Positions 20,746 through 31,500 of a stretch of 63,904 bases of DNA are shown piece after piece. The stretch covers positions 1 through 63,904 of the forward strand of contig NZ_BAABRU010000022.1 of assembly GCF_039545135.1 (NCBI RefSeq). The letters are read 5' to 3'. A model generated the notes under the pieces. That model made no database searches and was not told where the DNA came from. It worked only from the letters and a program-made list of their open reading frames with translations. Each line of letters opens with the position of its first letter. Positions within the stretch are counted from its first letter, which is position 1. Source of the DNA: Herpetosiphon gulosus (GTDB taxonomy: Bacteria; Chloroflexota; Chloroflexia; Chloroflexales; Herpetosiphonaceae). Made by a program: the position numbers and the translations under genes.

Positions 20746-23700
20746 GTGGACAATATTCAGGATATTTATGAATTATCGCCAATGCAGCAGGGCATGCTGT
20801 TTCATACCATCGCGAGCCCAACTGCTGGAATGTATCTCGAACAGGTGCAATCGCGCTTGCGTGGTCAACTTGATCTCGCTTGTTTTGGCCAAGCATGGCA
20901 AATGGTTGTGGCTCGGCATACGATTTTGCGCAGTGGTTTTTTCTGGGAAGAACTTGAAAAGCCCTTGCAAGTGGTCTATGAAACGGTTGAATTGCCGTTT
21001 CAGGTGCTCGATTGGCGCAAGCTCAGCGTTGCACAACAAACCTATGAACTTGACATATTATTGGAAAATGATCGCCAACAGCCATTTATGCTTGATCAAG
21101 CGCCCTTACAGCGTTGGGTTGTGGTGCAACTAGCCGATGATCAATGGCATTGGGTTTGGACGTTTCACCATCTTTTGCTTGATGGTTGGTCGGTGGCCTT
21201 GTTGTTTGAGCAAGTGTTGCAAGCCTATGCTGCTTTGCGGCATGGTACAGCGCTTGCTCAAACACCTGCCCCAGCCTATCGCGCCTATATTGATTGGCTG
21301 CAACAGCACGATCAAGCTCAAGCCGAGCAATTTTGGCGCGGCTATTTGGCCGATTTTCATGCTGCCACGCCCTTGCCCTTGCAGCGCTCAATTCAGTTGA
21401 CCCATAGCCAGCGTTTCGCTGAATATCACCAGCAGCTAACAATTGCTGAAACCAGCCAATTGCAAACATGGGCACGCCAAAGCCAAGTGACTTTGAATAA
21501 TTGTGTGCAGGCGGCCTGGGCTTACCTTTTGGCCCAACATAGCCAAACCAATGATGTGGCCTTTGGCGCGACTTTCGCCGAACGTCCTGCCGAAATCCAC
21601 CAAAGCGAGCAATTGATTGGCTTGTGCATCAATACACTGCCAATTCGAATTAAGCTTGAGCCAAGCCAATCACCGCAAACATGGCTGCAAACTATTCAAA
21701 CTGAATATGCCGAATTGCAGCAGCATAGTGCCAGCGCTTTGGTCGATATTCAGCGTTGGAGCGAGATTGGTCATGGGGCAAGCCTTTTTGAAAGTATTGT
21801 AGTTTTCGAGAATTATCCGCTGCAAGCGACCGATGCCAGCCAAGCAGACCTACAGATTGAGCAACTGAGCCTCGCCGAACATACCAATTATCCAATTACC
21901 TTGATTGTTGTACCTGGCGAACAGCTACGTTTGAGCTTGAGCGTCGATCATTATCGCTATGATCAGGTCAATGCTGAATTGTTATTGGCTCAATTGCAGC
22001 AAATCTTGTTGAGTTTGACTACGGCCAGCAGTGTGGCCGAATTAAGCCTAGTTACGCCAGATCAACGGGCTAATTTGCAGGCATGGGGCAACTGGCAAGC
22101 GCCCGATTATGCGCCGCCCTTATGTTTGCATGAATGGTTTGCCCAGCAAGTGCAGGCACATCCCAATGCCAAGGCGGTGAGTTTCGAAGATAGCTGGCTG
22201 AGCTATACCAAGCTTGATCAGCGCAGCAACCAGGTTGCCCATGGCTTGATTGCCCAAGGTGTGACGGTTGGCAGTTTGGTTGGCTTGTGTGTTGAACGTT
22301 CACTTGAGTTGGTCGTGGGCATTTTGGCGATTCTTAAGGCTGGTGCGGCCTATGTGCCGCTTGATCCGACCTATCCCAGCGAACGTTTGGGGTTTGTGCA
22401 GGCCGATGCCAATATTCGCCATATTGTAACCCAGCGCAAGCTCCAGAATTTGGTGCAAGCTGAACAGTGCTATTTGCTTGACCAGCCCACAAGCGATTAT
22501 CCCACAACGCCACCCAGTGTGGTCTGCTCAACAGAAAACCCAGCTTATGTGATTTATACCTCAGGCTCGACTGGCAACCCCAAAGGTGTCGTGGTAAGCC
22601 ATGCCAACGTTGCACGCCTGATGCTTGCAACCAATGCTTGGTATCAATTCAATCAGCACGACGTTTGGACGCTGTTCCACTCATATGCCTTTGATTTTTC
22701 GGTCTGGGAATTGTGGGGCGCGTTGTTGTATGGCGGCCATTTAGTGGTTGTGCCCTACTGGGTCAGCCGCAATCCTGAGGTCTTCCATCAATTATTGTAT
22801 CAACAACAAGTAACCGTGCTGAATCAAACGCCATCGGCCTTTTACCAATTGATTCAGGCTGATAGTTTGGCTGACCAACGGCTGGCCTTGCGCACGGTGA
22901 TTTTCGGCGGCGAGGCGCTTGATCTAGCCCAACTTGGGCCGTGGTTTGCGCGTTATGGCGATCAGCCGCAACTGATCAATATGTATGGCATCACCGAAAC
23001 CACTGTACATGTGACCTACCGCCCGATTCGCTTGGCCGATCTGCACATGGGTTTAGGTAGCGTAATTGGTTGCCCTATTCCCGATTTGGCACTGGCAGTG
23101 CTTGATTCGCAAGGCCGCCAAGTTGGGGTTGGAGTGGCAGGCGAATTGTATGTTGGCGGGGCTGGGGTGGCTCAGGGCTATCTCGAACGACCTGAATTGA
23201 ATGCGCAGCGCTTTATCCAAGCCGATCTAAGTACTCCCGATTTGCCCAGCAACAGCCGTTGGTATCGTTCAGGCGATTTGGTGCGCTACTGGCCGAATGG
23301 CGAGCTAGAGTACCTTGGCCGAATCGATCTACAAGTCAAAATTCGCGGCTTCCGGATTGAGCTTGGTGAAATTGAAGCCGCTTTGAGCCAGCATGCGGCG
23401 GTACAATCGGCGGCAGTAATTGTGCGCGAAGATCGACCAGGCCATAAACGCTTGGTTGGTTATCTAATTGCCAAAACTCAAATGCGCAGCGTCGGCGCAC
23501 AAGCCGATTCAGCACTTGATCTGGCGGCGATCAACCAGCAACTACATGAACGACTGCCCGATTATATGTGGCCAAGCGCCTTAATTGAACTGGCTAGTTT
23601 TCCCTTGACCAGCAATGGCAAGCTCGATCGCCAAGCCTTACCAGCACCCGAGCTAGAACAGGCCGAGCGATCCAGCAGCACTCCACTGCAATCGCCGCTT

Positions 23701-26700
23701 GAGCAACAATTGGCTGATCTCTGGAGCGTAGCGCTCGGTCAAACCATCATCAGCCGCGAAGCCAATTTCTTCAGCCTTGGTGGCGATTCGATTATTGCGA
23801 TGCAGATGGTTAGCCGTGCACGGGCCGAAGGGCTTAATCTTAGCCCGCGCCAGCTTTTTCAGCATCAAACTATTGCTGAATTAGCAGTGATCATTGAGCA
23901 ACAAGTGAACAGTTTGGTGCTTGAACAGCCAAGCTATCAGCTTGAAGGCGAGATTGCTTGGACTCCGATTGGCCATTGGCTGCGCCAATTGCGCCCAACC
24001 AATCCCCAACATTTCAACCAGATCTTGATGCTGGTGGTTGCGCCCGATTTAGAGCCAGCCGCGATTCAAACTGCACTTGATCGCTTGGTCAGCTTGCACC
24101 CAATCTTGCGGGTACGCTGGCAATTTGAGCCACAGCAACGCCAGTGGTATGGCGATTCGCGCTCGATCAATCTAGTGGTTCAGCATTGCGCCGACGATTC
24201 GAATAATTGGCCGACCATGCTTGGGCATATTTGCCAGCGCATGCAGCAAAGTTTGCAGTTAGAGCATGGCCCAAGTTTCGCCGCCAGCTTGGTGCGAACG
24301 CCCACGCAGGCTCGCCTGATTTTGGTTGCCCATCACTTGGTAATCGATGGGGTTTCGTGGCGAATTGTGCTCGAAGATTTGGCCATGGCTTTGAATGGGG
24401 CAACTGCGATTCCCAGTACTACGCCTTGGAGTGTTTGGGCCAATCGGCTCCAAGGCCAAGCCGATAATCCCCAGTATTTGGCTGATTTGGGCTTTTGGCA
24501 GCAGCAACTTGCCAATATCAGCCCTGTGCCGCTTGATCATGTGCCAACTAGTGGACAAAATCTCACGCGTGATGCGGTTTTTGTCCACACTACGCTTGAT
24601 CAAGCCACAACCCAAGCGCTGCTGCACGATTGCCAACAAGCAGTGCGGGTGAATATCAATGATCTTTTATTAACTGCTTTGACCCAAACCTTGGCTGGCT
24701 GGGCTGAGCAACGCCATTGGGTGATCGATCTCGAAAGCCATGGGCGATTTAGCCCTGAGCCAACCGACGATCTTAGCCGCAGCGTTGGCTGGTTTACCAG
24801 TTTGTATCCTGTTGCTCTCGATTTACCCGCCGATCCAGCGCCCTTAGCCGCCCTGAAAGCGATTAAAGAGCAATTACGGGCTGTGCCAGAGGGCGGCCAG
24901 AGCTTTGGGATTTTGCGTTACTTGAATTCAGCAACCGTCTCCCAATTACAGCCAGATCAAGCAATTCCCTTGGTGTTCAATTATCTTGGCCAGCTTGATC
25001 AGAGCGTTAGCATGCCACCATTGTTAGGAATTGCCCCTGAAGCGACGGGCGCTGACGTTGCTGCTAGCACGCCACGCGGCCATTTGTTGAACATAGCCAG
25101 CTACATTCGCGATGGTCAATTGCATTTCGATTGGGAATATAACCAAGCTTGGCATCAGCAGAGCACGATTGAACGCTTGGCCAGTGCCTGTGTTGCCGCA
25201 CTCAAAGCTTTGATTGGCGCTTGTCGCCAGCAATTACGCCTGAGCTTAACGCCCAGCGATGTTGCTTTAGCCAAACTCGATCAGCCAACCCTTGATCAAT
25301 TATTGGCCCGTTATCATGCCCAAAACCTTACCCCAATTGATGTATACCCCTTGGCTCCCTTGCAAGTTGGTATGCTCTACCATAGTTTGCTCAACCCTCA
25401 ATCGAGCGTTTATCTCGAACAAGTTGAGTGGACGGTCAATGGCCCGCTGGATTTGGTGAGTTTGCAAATTGCTTGGCAGCAGGTGCAACAGCGCCATGCG
25501 GTTTTGCGCACAGCCTTTTGTACTGAAAGCTTGCCGCAGCCAATGCAAATTGTGCTTGAGCATGTCGATACACCTTGGCGGGTGCTCGATTGGCAGGCTA
25601 TTGCAGCTGATGAACAAGCTGAATTGCTGGCGGCTTTACGCCAAGCTGATCGAACTCAACCGTTTGCCCTAAACCAAGCACCCTTGCTGCGCTGGACATG
25701 GATCAAACTGGCTGAACAGCGCTATCACTGCCTCTGGACGCATCATCACTTGTTGCTTGATGGTTGGTCGATCGCCAATCTGTTGGCTGAATTATTTGGA
25801 GTGTATGGCCATGTTGATCAAGCTCAGCCATTGCAATTAGTCCCAGCAGTGGCTTATCGCGATTATATCGCTTGGGCCACAAGCTATGATCAGCAGCAGG
25901 CGCAGCAGTTTTGGCGCGACTATTTGGCTGGTTTGGCCGAGCCAACGCCTTTGCCAGCGCCGCATATAGTGCCCCAAGCAACTAGTAGCTATCACGAATA
26001 TAGCCTGCAACTTGAGCCAAACCAAACTCAAGTGCTCCAGCAGTGGGCACGCCAACAGCATGTCACTTTGAATACCTTGGTTCAAGGCGCTTGGGCGGTC
26101 TTGTTAGGGCGCTACAATGCGCTTGATGATGTGCTGTTTGGGGCGACGGTGGCAGGCCGCCCAACCGATATTGTGGGTATGGAGCAGTTAGTCGGTTTGT
26201 GTATCAATAGCTTGCCAGTGCGGGTCAAGCTTGATTCACAGCAGCCAATTGCTGAATGGTTGCAAGCTTTGCAAGCCCAACAAAGCCGTTGCAACGATTT
26301 TGCGGCTACGCCATTGACTGCGATTCAGCAGGCCAGCAACATTCCAGCTAGTCAGCATCTATTTGAAAGCTTACTGGTTTTTGAAAACTACCCGATTGCT
26401 GCTAGCGTTGAGCAAGCAGTCAGTGATTTGGCGATTGTTGATGCCAAAACTACTGAGCAAACCAATTTGCCGCTGACCCTGTTGGTGCTGCCTGATGCTG
26501 CGCTAACCTTGAAGCTGAGCTACGATCAAGCGGTGTATTCGGCAACTCGAATTACCCAACTAGCACGTCATTTGGCGCATTTGTTACAGCAATTGCCACT
26601 CACTGCAACGGTTGGCGAATTAAGCTTGCTCGCTACTGCCGAACAGGATCAGTTACTCAATGGGTGGAATAACACCGCGCAAATTTGGGATTCAAGTGAG

Positions 26701-28533
26701 CTTTTGGTTGATTTATTGGCTCAGCAAGTGCAGCGCACGCCCAATGCTCCCGCACTCTCTGATGAACATCATCACTATAGCTATGCCGAGCTTGATCAAC
26801 GGGTAACTCAGCTTGCCGCCACGTTGCAAGTCCAAGGGGTGCAGGTTGATGATCGGGTTGGGGTGTTGATGGAGCGCTCGGCTCAGATGGTGATTGCGCT
26901 TTTGGCGATTGTCAAAGCTGGCGCTGCCTATGTGCCGTTTGATCTGGCCTACCCTGCCGAGCGGGTATTGGCGATGTTGGCTGATGCTGCGCCACGGGTG
27001 CTCATTACTGATACGCCAAACCTCGATCAAACGTCAATTCCAGTGTTGGTGTTTGATCAAACGTGGCAGCCAGATTTCAGCCTGAGCTTCAACCCACCGA
27101 CACTCCATCCACTTAATGCGGCTTATATGATTTATACCTCTGGCTCAACGGGCAAGCCCAAAGGCGTGATCAATAGTCATCAGGCGATTGTCAATCGTTT
27201 GTTGTGGATGCAGCAGCGCTATCAATTAACGGCGGCTGATGTGGTGTTGCAAAAAACGCCCTACAGCTTTGATGTTTCGGTCTGGGAGTTTTTCTGGCCA
27301 TTGATAACTGGCGCTAAGCTTGTGGTTGCCCGCCCGGCGGGGCATCTTGATCGACGTTATTTGGCCGAGCTAATTCAAGCCCAGCAGGTCACGACCATGC
27401 ACTTTGTGCCGTCGATGCTCAGCCTGTTTTTGGAAGAACCACAAGCAGCCAACTGCTCCAGTTTACGCCAAGTTTTTTGCAGTGGCGAGGCTTTGAGTGC
27501 CGAAACCAGCGCTCATTTTTGCCAAACGCTGAATGCAGATTTACATAACTTATATGGTCCAACTGAAGCAGCGGTTGATGTGAGTGCTTGGCACTATCAG
27601 CCTAGCGCCGAGCCAAGCGTGCCAATTGGCCGCCCGATTGCCAACACCCAACTCTATATTCTTGATTCACAGATGCGGCCAGTGCCTGTTGGCGTGGCGG
27701 GTGAGTTGCTGATTGGTGGGGTAAATTTGGCGCGGGGGTATGCTGAACGCCCCGATTTGACCGCCGAGCGTTTTATTCCACATCCCTTTGCTAGCCAAGC
27801 AGGCGCACGTTTGTATCGTACTGGCGATTTGGCCCGTTGGCGCGATGATGGTGCGATCGAATACCTTGGCCGCAACGATTTCCAAATTAAGGTGCGTGGC
27901 ATTCGGGTTGAGCTAGGTGAGATTGAGCATCAACTTAGCCAACATCCAGCCATCACTCAGGTTGTGGTGCATCATCACGCTGGGCAATTGGTAGCCTATT
28001 GGATTGCGCGGCCAGATCAAGTTGTGCCAGCTGAAGCAACCTTGCGCTCATGGTTGCGTTCACGCCTGCCCGAAGCCATGATTCCGGCGCATTGGCTGCA
28101 ATTGACTGAATTGCCCTTGAGCAGCAACGGCAAGTTGAACCGCAAAGCCTTGCCCGCCCCGCTACCTGGCGCAGTAACCCCGCAACGCCAGCCCCAAAAT
28201 GCACTTGAACAAACCATCGCGGCAATTTGGTCGGCAGTGCTAGAGCGCCCAATTAATGAAGTTGAACGGCCATTTTTCGACCTTGGCGGCCATTCTTTAG
28301 CCTTGATTCAAGTCCATAGCCGCTTGGAAACAGCCTTAAATCGTTCAATCGAATTGATGCTGTTGTTTGAACACCCAACGATTGCGGCGTTGGCCGTAGC
28401 CTTGAGCGAACAACCAAGCGAGTTGCCACTTGCCGACCAACATCAAGCCCAACAACGCAGCCAGCGTCAGCAAAGCCAAGCCCAACGTCGTCAACGTCGC
28501 CAACAAGTCCAGCTTAGTCTTGATGAGGAATAA
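20746..28533 (+). CDS. NRPS bimodule C-A-PCP-E-C-A-PCP, predicted D-Thr then Ser
   Basis: This 2595-residue protein starts at a GTG two bases after the previous stop. C1 (LSPMQQGMLFH, HHLLLDG from His141) is DCL-type, matching the upstream epimerase. A1 (Thr605 in TSGSTG) has code D-F-W-N-I-G-M-V-H, the classical threonine code. PCP1 has Ser1015 (GGDS), and E has HHLVIDG from His1196. C2 (LAPLQVGMLYH, His1667) is again DCL. A2 (Thr2131) has code D-V-W-H-F-S-L-V-D, a serine code. PCP2 has Ser2517 (GGHS) and no E follows. The product should carry D-Thr (or D-allo-Thr) and L-Ser. Ser is then handed to the PKS encoded next. Confidence 0.92.
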   Translation: MDNIQDIYELSPMQQGMLFHTIASPTAGMYLEQVQSRLRGQLDLACFGQAWQMVVARHTILRSGFFWEELEKPLQVVYETVELPFQVLDWRKLSVAQQTYELDILLENDRQQPFMLDQAPLQRWVVVQLADDQWHWVWTFHHLLLDGWSVALLFEQVLQAYAALRHGTALAQTPAPAYRAYIDWLQQHDQAQAEQFWRGYLADFHAATPLPLQRSIQLTHSQRFAEYHQQLTIAETSQLQTWARQSQVTLNNCVQAAWAYLLAQHSQTNDVAFGATFAERPAEIHQSEQLIGLCINTLPIRIKLEPSQSPQTWLQTIQTEYAELQQHSASALVDIQRWSEIGHGASLFESIVVFENYPLQATDASQADLQIEQLSLAEHTNYPITLIVVPGEQLRLSLSVDHYRYDQVNAELLLAQLQQILLSLTTASSVAELSLVTPDQRANLQAWGNWQAPDYAPPLCLHEWFAQQVQAHPNAKAVSFEDSWLSYTKLDQRSNQVAHGLIAQGVTVGSLVGLCVERSLELVVGILAILKAGAAYVPLDPTYPSERLGFVQADANIRHIVTQRKLQNLVQAEQCYLLDQPTSDYPTTPPSVVCSTENPAYVIYTSGSTGNPKGVVVSHANVARLMLATNAWYQFNQHDVWTLFHSYAFDFSVWELWGALLYGGHLVVVPYWVSRNPEVFHQLLYQQQVTVLNQTPSAFYQLIQADSLADQRLALRTVIFGGEALDLAQLGPWFARYGDQPQLINMYGITETTVHVTYRPIRLADLHMGLGSVIGCPIPDLALAVLDSQGRQVGVGVAGELYVGGAGVAQGYLERPELNAQRFIQADLSTPDLPSNSRWYRSGDLVRYWPNGELEYLGRIDLQVKIRGFRIELGEIEAALSQHAAVQSAAVIVREDRPGHKRLVGYLIAKTQMRSVGAQADSALDLAAINQQLHERLPDYMWPSALIELASFPLTSNGKLDRQALPAPELEQAERSSSTPLQSPLEQQLADLWSVALGQTIISREANFFSLGGDSIIAMQMVSRARAEGLNLSPRQLFQHQTIAELAVIIEQQVNSLVLEQPSYQLEGEIAWTPIGHWLRQLRPTNPQHFNQILMLVVAPDLEPAAIQTALDRLVSLHPILRVRWQFEPQQRQWYGDSRSINLVVQHCADDSNNWPTMLGHICQRMQQSLQLEHGPSFAASLVRTPTQARLILVAHHLVIDGVSWRIVLEDLAMALNGATAIPSTTPWSVWANRLQGQADNPQYLADLGFWQQQLANISPVPLDHVPTSGQNLTRDAVFVHTTLDQATTQALLHDCQQAVRVNINDLLLTALTQTLAGWAEQRHWVIDLESHGRFSPEPTDDLSRSVGWFTSLYPVALDLPADPAPLAALKAIKEQLRAVPEGGQSFGILRYLNSATVSQLQPDQAIPLVFNYLGQLDQSVSMPPLLGIAPEATGADVAASTPRGHLLNIASYIRDGQLHFDWEYNQAWHQQSTIERLASACVAALKALIGACRQQLRLSLTPSDVALAKLDQPTLDQLLARYHAQNLTPIDVYPLAPLQVGMLYHSLLNPQSSVYLEQVEWTVNGPLDLVSLQIAWQQVQQRHAVLRTAFCTESLPQPMQIVLEHVDTPWRVLDWQAIAADEQAELLAALRQADRTQPFALNQAPLLRWTWIKLAEQRYHCLWTHHHLLLDGWSIANLLAELFGVYGHVDQAQPLQLVPAVAYRDYIAWATSYDQQQAQQFWRDYLAGLAEPTPLPAPHIVPQATSSYHEYSLQLEPNQTQVLQQWARQQHVTLNTLVQGAWAVLLGRYNALDDVLFGATVAGRPTDIVGMEQLVGLCINSLPVRVKLDSQQPIAEWLQALQAQQSRCNDFAATPLTAIQQASNIPASQHLFESLLVFENYPIAASVEQAVSDLAIVDAKTTEQTNLPLTLLVLPDAALTLKLSYDQAVYSATRITQLARHLAHLLQQLPLTATVGELSLLATAEQDQLLNGWNNTAQIWDSSELLVDLLAQQVQRTPNAPALSDEHHHYSYAELDQRVTQLAATLQVQGVQVDDRVGVLMERSAQMVIALLAIVKAGAAYVPFDLAYPAERVLAMLADAAPRVLITDTPNLDQTSIPVLVFDQTWQPDFSLSFNPPTLHPLNAAYMIYTSGSTGKPKGVINSHQAIVNRLLWMQQRYQLTAADVVLQKTPYSFDVSVWEFFWPLITGAKLVVARPAGHLDRRYLAELIQAQQVTTMHFVPSMLSLFLEEPQAANCSSLRQVFCSGEALSAETSAHFCQTLNADLHNLYGPTEAAVDVSAWHYQPSAEPSVPIGRPIANTQLYILDSQMRPVPVGVAGELLIGGVNLARGYAERPDLTAERFIPHPFASQAGARLYRTGDLARWRDDGAIEYLGRNDFQIKVRGIRVELGEIEHQLSQHPAITQVVVHHHAGQLVAYWIARPDQVVPAEATLRSWLRSRLPEAMIPAHWLQLTELPLSSNGKLNRKALPAPLPGAVTPQRQPQNALEQTIAAIWSAVLERPINEVERPFFDLGGHSLALIQVHSRLETALNRSIELMLLFEHPTIAALAVALSEQPSELPLADQHQAQQRSQRQQSQAQRRQRRQQVQLSLDEE

Positions 28534-28536
28534 TTG

Positions 28537-31500
28537 ATGCACGCCTATACCGACACTGATATTGCAATCATTGGGATGGCTGGACGCTTTCCAGGAGCCA
28601 ATAATCTGACGACATTTTGGGATAATATTCGCCAAGGAATTGTCTGCATAACAGATTTAGAACTACAACAACTCCAAGCCAGCGGAATCGACCCAGTCCT
28701 ACTCAATGATCCTGCCTACGTCAAACGTGCGCCACTGTTGCTTGACGATATTGCGGGCTTTGATCATAGCTTTTGGGGAATTACGCCCAACGAGGCCGCC
28801 TTGCTTGATCCACAGCAGCGCATGTTGTTGGAATGTGCTTGGGAAGCCTTGGAGCAAGCGGGCTATGCCTTGAAACAGCCGCAAAAAATTGGAGTTTTTG
28901 TGGGGGTTGGCGCAAATAACTATTTGTTGCAACAGGTGCTGGCCAATCCAAGTGCAATCGAGCGCAGTGGTGATTATGCCGTGATGCTGGCAAATGATAA
29001 AGATTATGCACCAACCCGAATTTCATTCAAGCTCAATTTGCTAGGACCGAGTGTTAGTGTTCAGACGGCCTGCTCGACTTCGCTGGTTGCAACTCATATG
29101 GCCATTCAAAGCATTTTGAATGGTGAGAGCGAGATGGCCTTAGCTGGTGGTGCGGCGCTACGCATTCCTCAAATTCAAGGCCATCTGTATCAAACAGGCA
29201 TGATTCACTCGCCTGATGGCAATTGCAAGCCCTTTACTAGCGAGGCGGCTGGCACGATTGGCAGTAGTGGGGCTGGTATGGTGCTGCTCAAACGCGCCGC
29301 TGATGCGGTTGCTGCGGGCGACCCAATTTGGGCAGTGATTAAAGGGAGTGCGATTAATAATGATGGTGCACAAAAAGTTGGTTTTACCGCCCCAAGTATC
29401 AAAGGCCAAGCCCAAGTGGTTGGCGAAGCTTTGGCCTTAGCCGAGGTTGAACCGAATACGATTGGCTATCTTGAAACCCATGGCACGGCCACCAACCTTG
29501 GCGACCCAATCGAATTAGCGGCGCTCAAAAAGGTTTTTGGGGCAACTGCCGAGCAAGCATGGTGTGGGTTGGGTACGCTCAAGGCCAATATTGGGCATCT
29601 CGATAATGCTGCTGGCGTGGCGGGCTTGATCAAAACCGCCTTGGCCCTACATCATCGCCAACTACCACCAACCGCCTATGCCAACATTCCGCATGCCGAT
29701 TTGCAACAATCACCATTTTATCTAAACCCCACAGCTACGGCTTGGGAGACAAAGCTTCATGCTGGGGTTAGTTCATTTGGAATTGGCGGTACGAATGCGC
29801 ATGTGGTGCTGGCGGCAGCCGAACCAATCCAAACTAAGAGCCAAACTGAATCATGGCAATTGCTGCCAATTTCGGCGGCCAGCATTTGGTCGCTTGAGCA
29901 GCAAACCGAACGGCTGGCGGTACATCTCCAAACTAACCCAGTTCAAGGCTTGGCTAATGTAGCCTATACCTTGCAAACGGCGCGGCAAGCCTTTGTTCAG
30001 CGAAGTTTTGTGGTGGCCAAAAACCATGAACAAGCCAGCCAAGCTTTGTTGACCAGCCCAATTCGTGAGTGTCCCAGCCAACCGCCCAAAGTTGCTTGGC
30101 TCTTTTCGGGGCAAGGCAGCCAATATGCCGGAATGGCCGCCGAACTATATCAACAGGCTACGGCCTTTCGCCAAGCAATTGATTTGGTCAACCGTTATGC
30201 TCAACCTTTGCTGGGCTGCGATCTGCGCCAAGTGCTGTTTGACCAATCCAGCGATCTAACTGCAACGAACATAGCTCAGCCCTGTTTGTTTATGCTGGAA
30301 TATGCCTTGGCCCAACAATGGCTAGCGTGGGGCATTCAACCACAAGCCTTATTTGGTCATAGCATTGGTGAATATGTGGCCGCTTGTATCGCTAATGTGA
30401 TGGATTTGCCAACTGCAATTGGTTTGGTGGTTGCTCGTGGCCAACTGATGAACCAATTACCAAGCGGAGTGATGCTCAGTATTAGTGCTAGCCTCGATCA
30501 AATTCAACCCAGTTTACCTGCCGAGCTTGATCTAGCGGCGATTAATACCAACAATCTGCTGGTGGTCGCTGGCGAACACGCGGCGATTCGCGCGTTTCAA
30601 CAGCAATTGACTGAGCGTGGGATCGAATCACGCATTTTACACACCTCACATGCCTTTCACTCACGGGCGATGCAGCCGATGTTGGCGGCCTTTCGTCAGC
30701 AATTTGCCGCTGTGCAACTCCAAGCACCAACAATTCCAATCCTCTCAAATGTGAGTGGTATATGGATGACCACCGCCCAAGCGACCAGCGTCGAGTATTG
30801 GCTTGAGCAGATTGTCAGTCCAGTTCAGTGCGCTGCCTGTCTCAATAACTTATTGGCTGATGGAGCCTGGATTGTACAAGAGCTTGGACCTGGCCATACA
30901 TTGGCAACCTTTGCGCGTGCCAGCCAAGCCGCTCAAGCGCCACTGATTCTCACCAGTTTGCCACATCCGCAGGCCAAACAAGCCGATTTAGCGCTGATGT
31001 TGCAAAGCTTAGGCCAGTTGTGGCAAGCAGGGATTGCAGTGCGATGGAATGCTCTGCATCAAACGACTTGGCATAAGGTTTGGTTGCCAACCTATGCTTT
31101 CGAGCGCCAGCGCCATTGGATTGAGGCTGAACAACGCCAAACACCGCGCTCAAGCAATCAATTAACCATCAACACCTCAACGTGGCAAGCCCAAAGCCTT
31201 GCAAGCATGCCAAGCCAAACTGGTACGTGGCTGATTTGGGGCAACGAACCAAGCACGATCGAACGCTTAACTCAACAGGTTGCCCCAAATCAGCGAATTT
31301 TGGTATGCGTTCGAGATACGTTTGCTGAACAAAGCAAAAATCTCGATTCTACAAACAGCCAAATTGTCTATTTCAGCAACTTCAGCAACCCCTCTGCTTG
31401 GGAATCTGCTGCTGATCTTCTAAGAATTGCCCAGCGGGTGCGTGATTTGGGTTTGAACTCGGTGAAGTTACATGTTGTAACTAGCCAGAGTTTGGCAATT

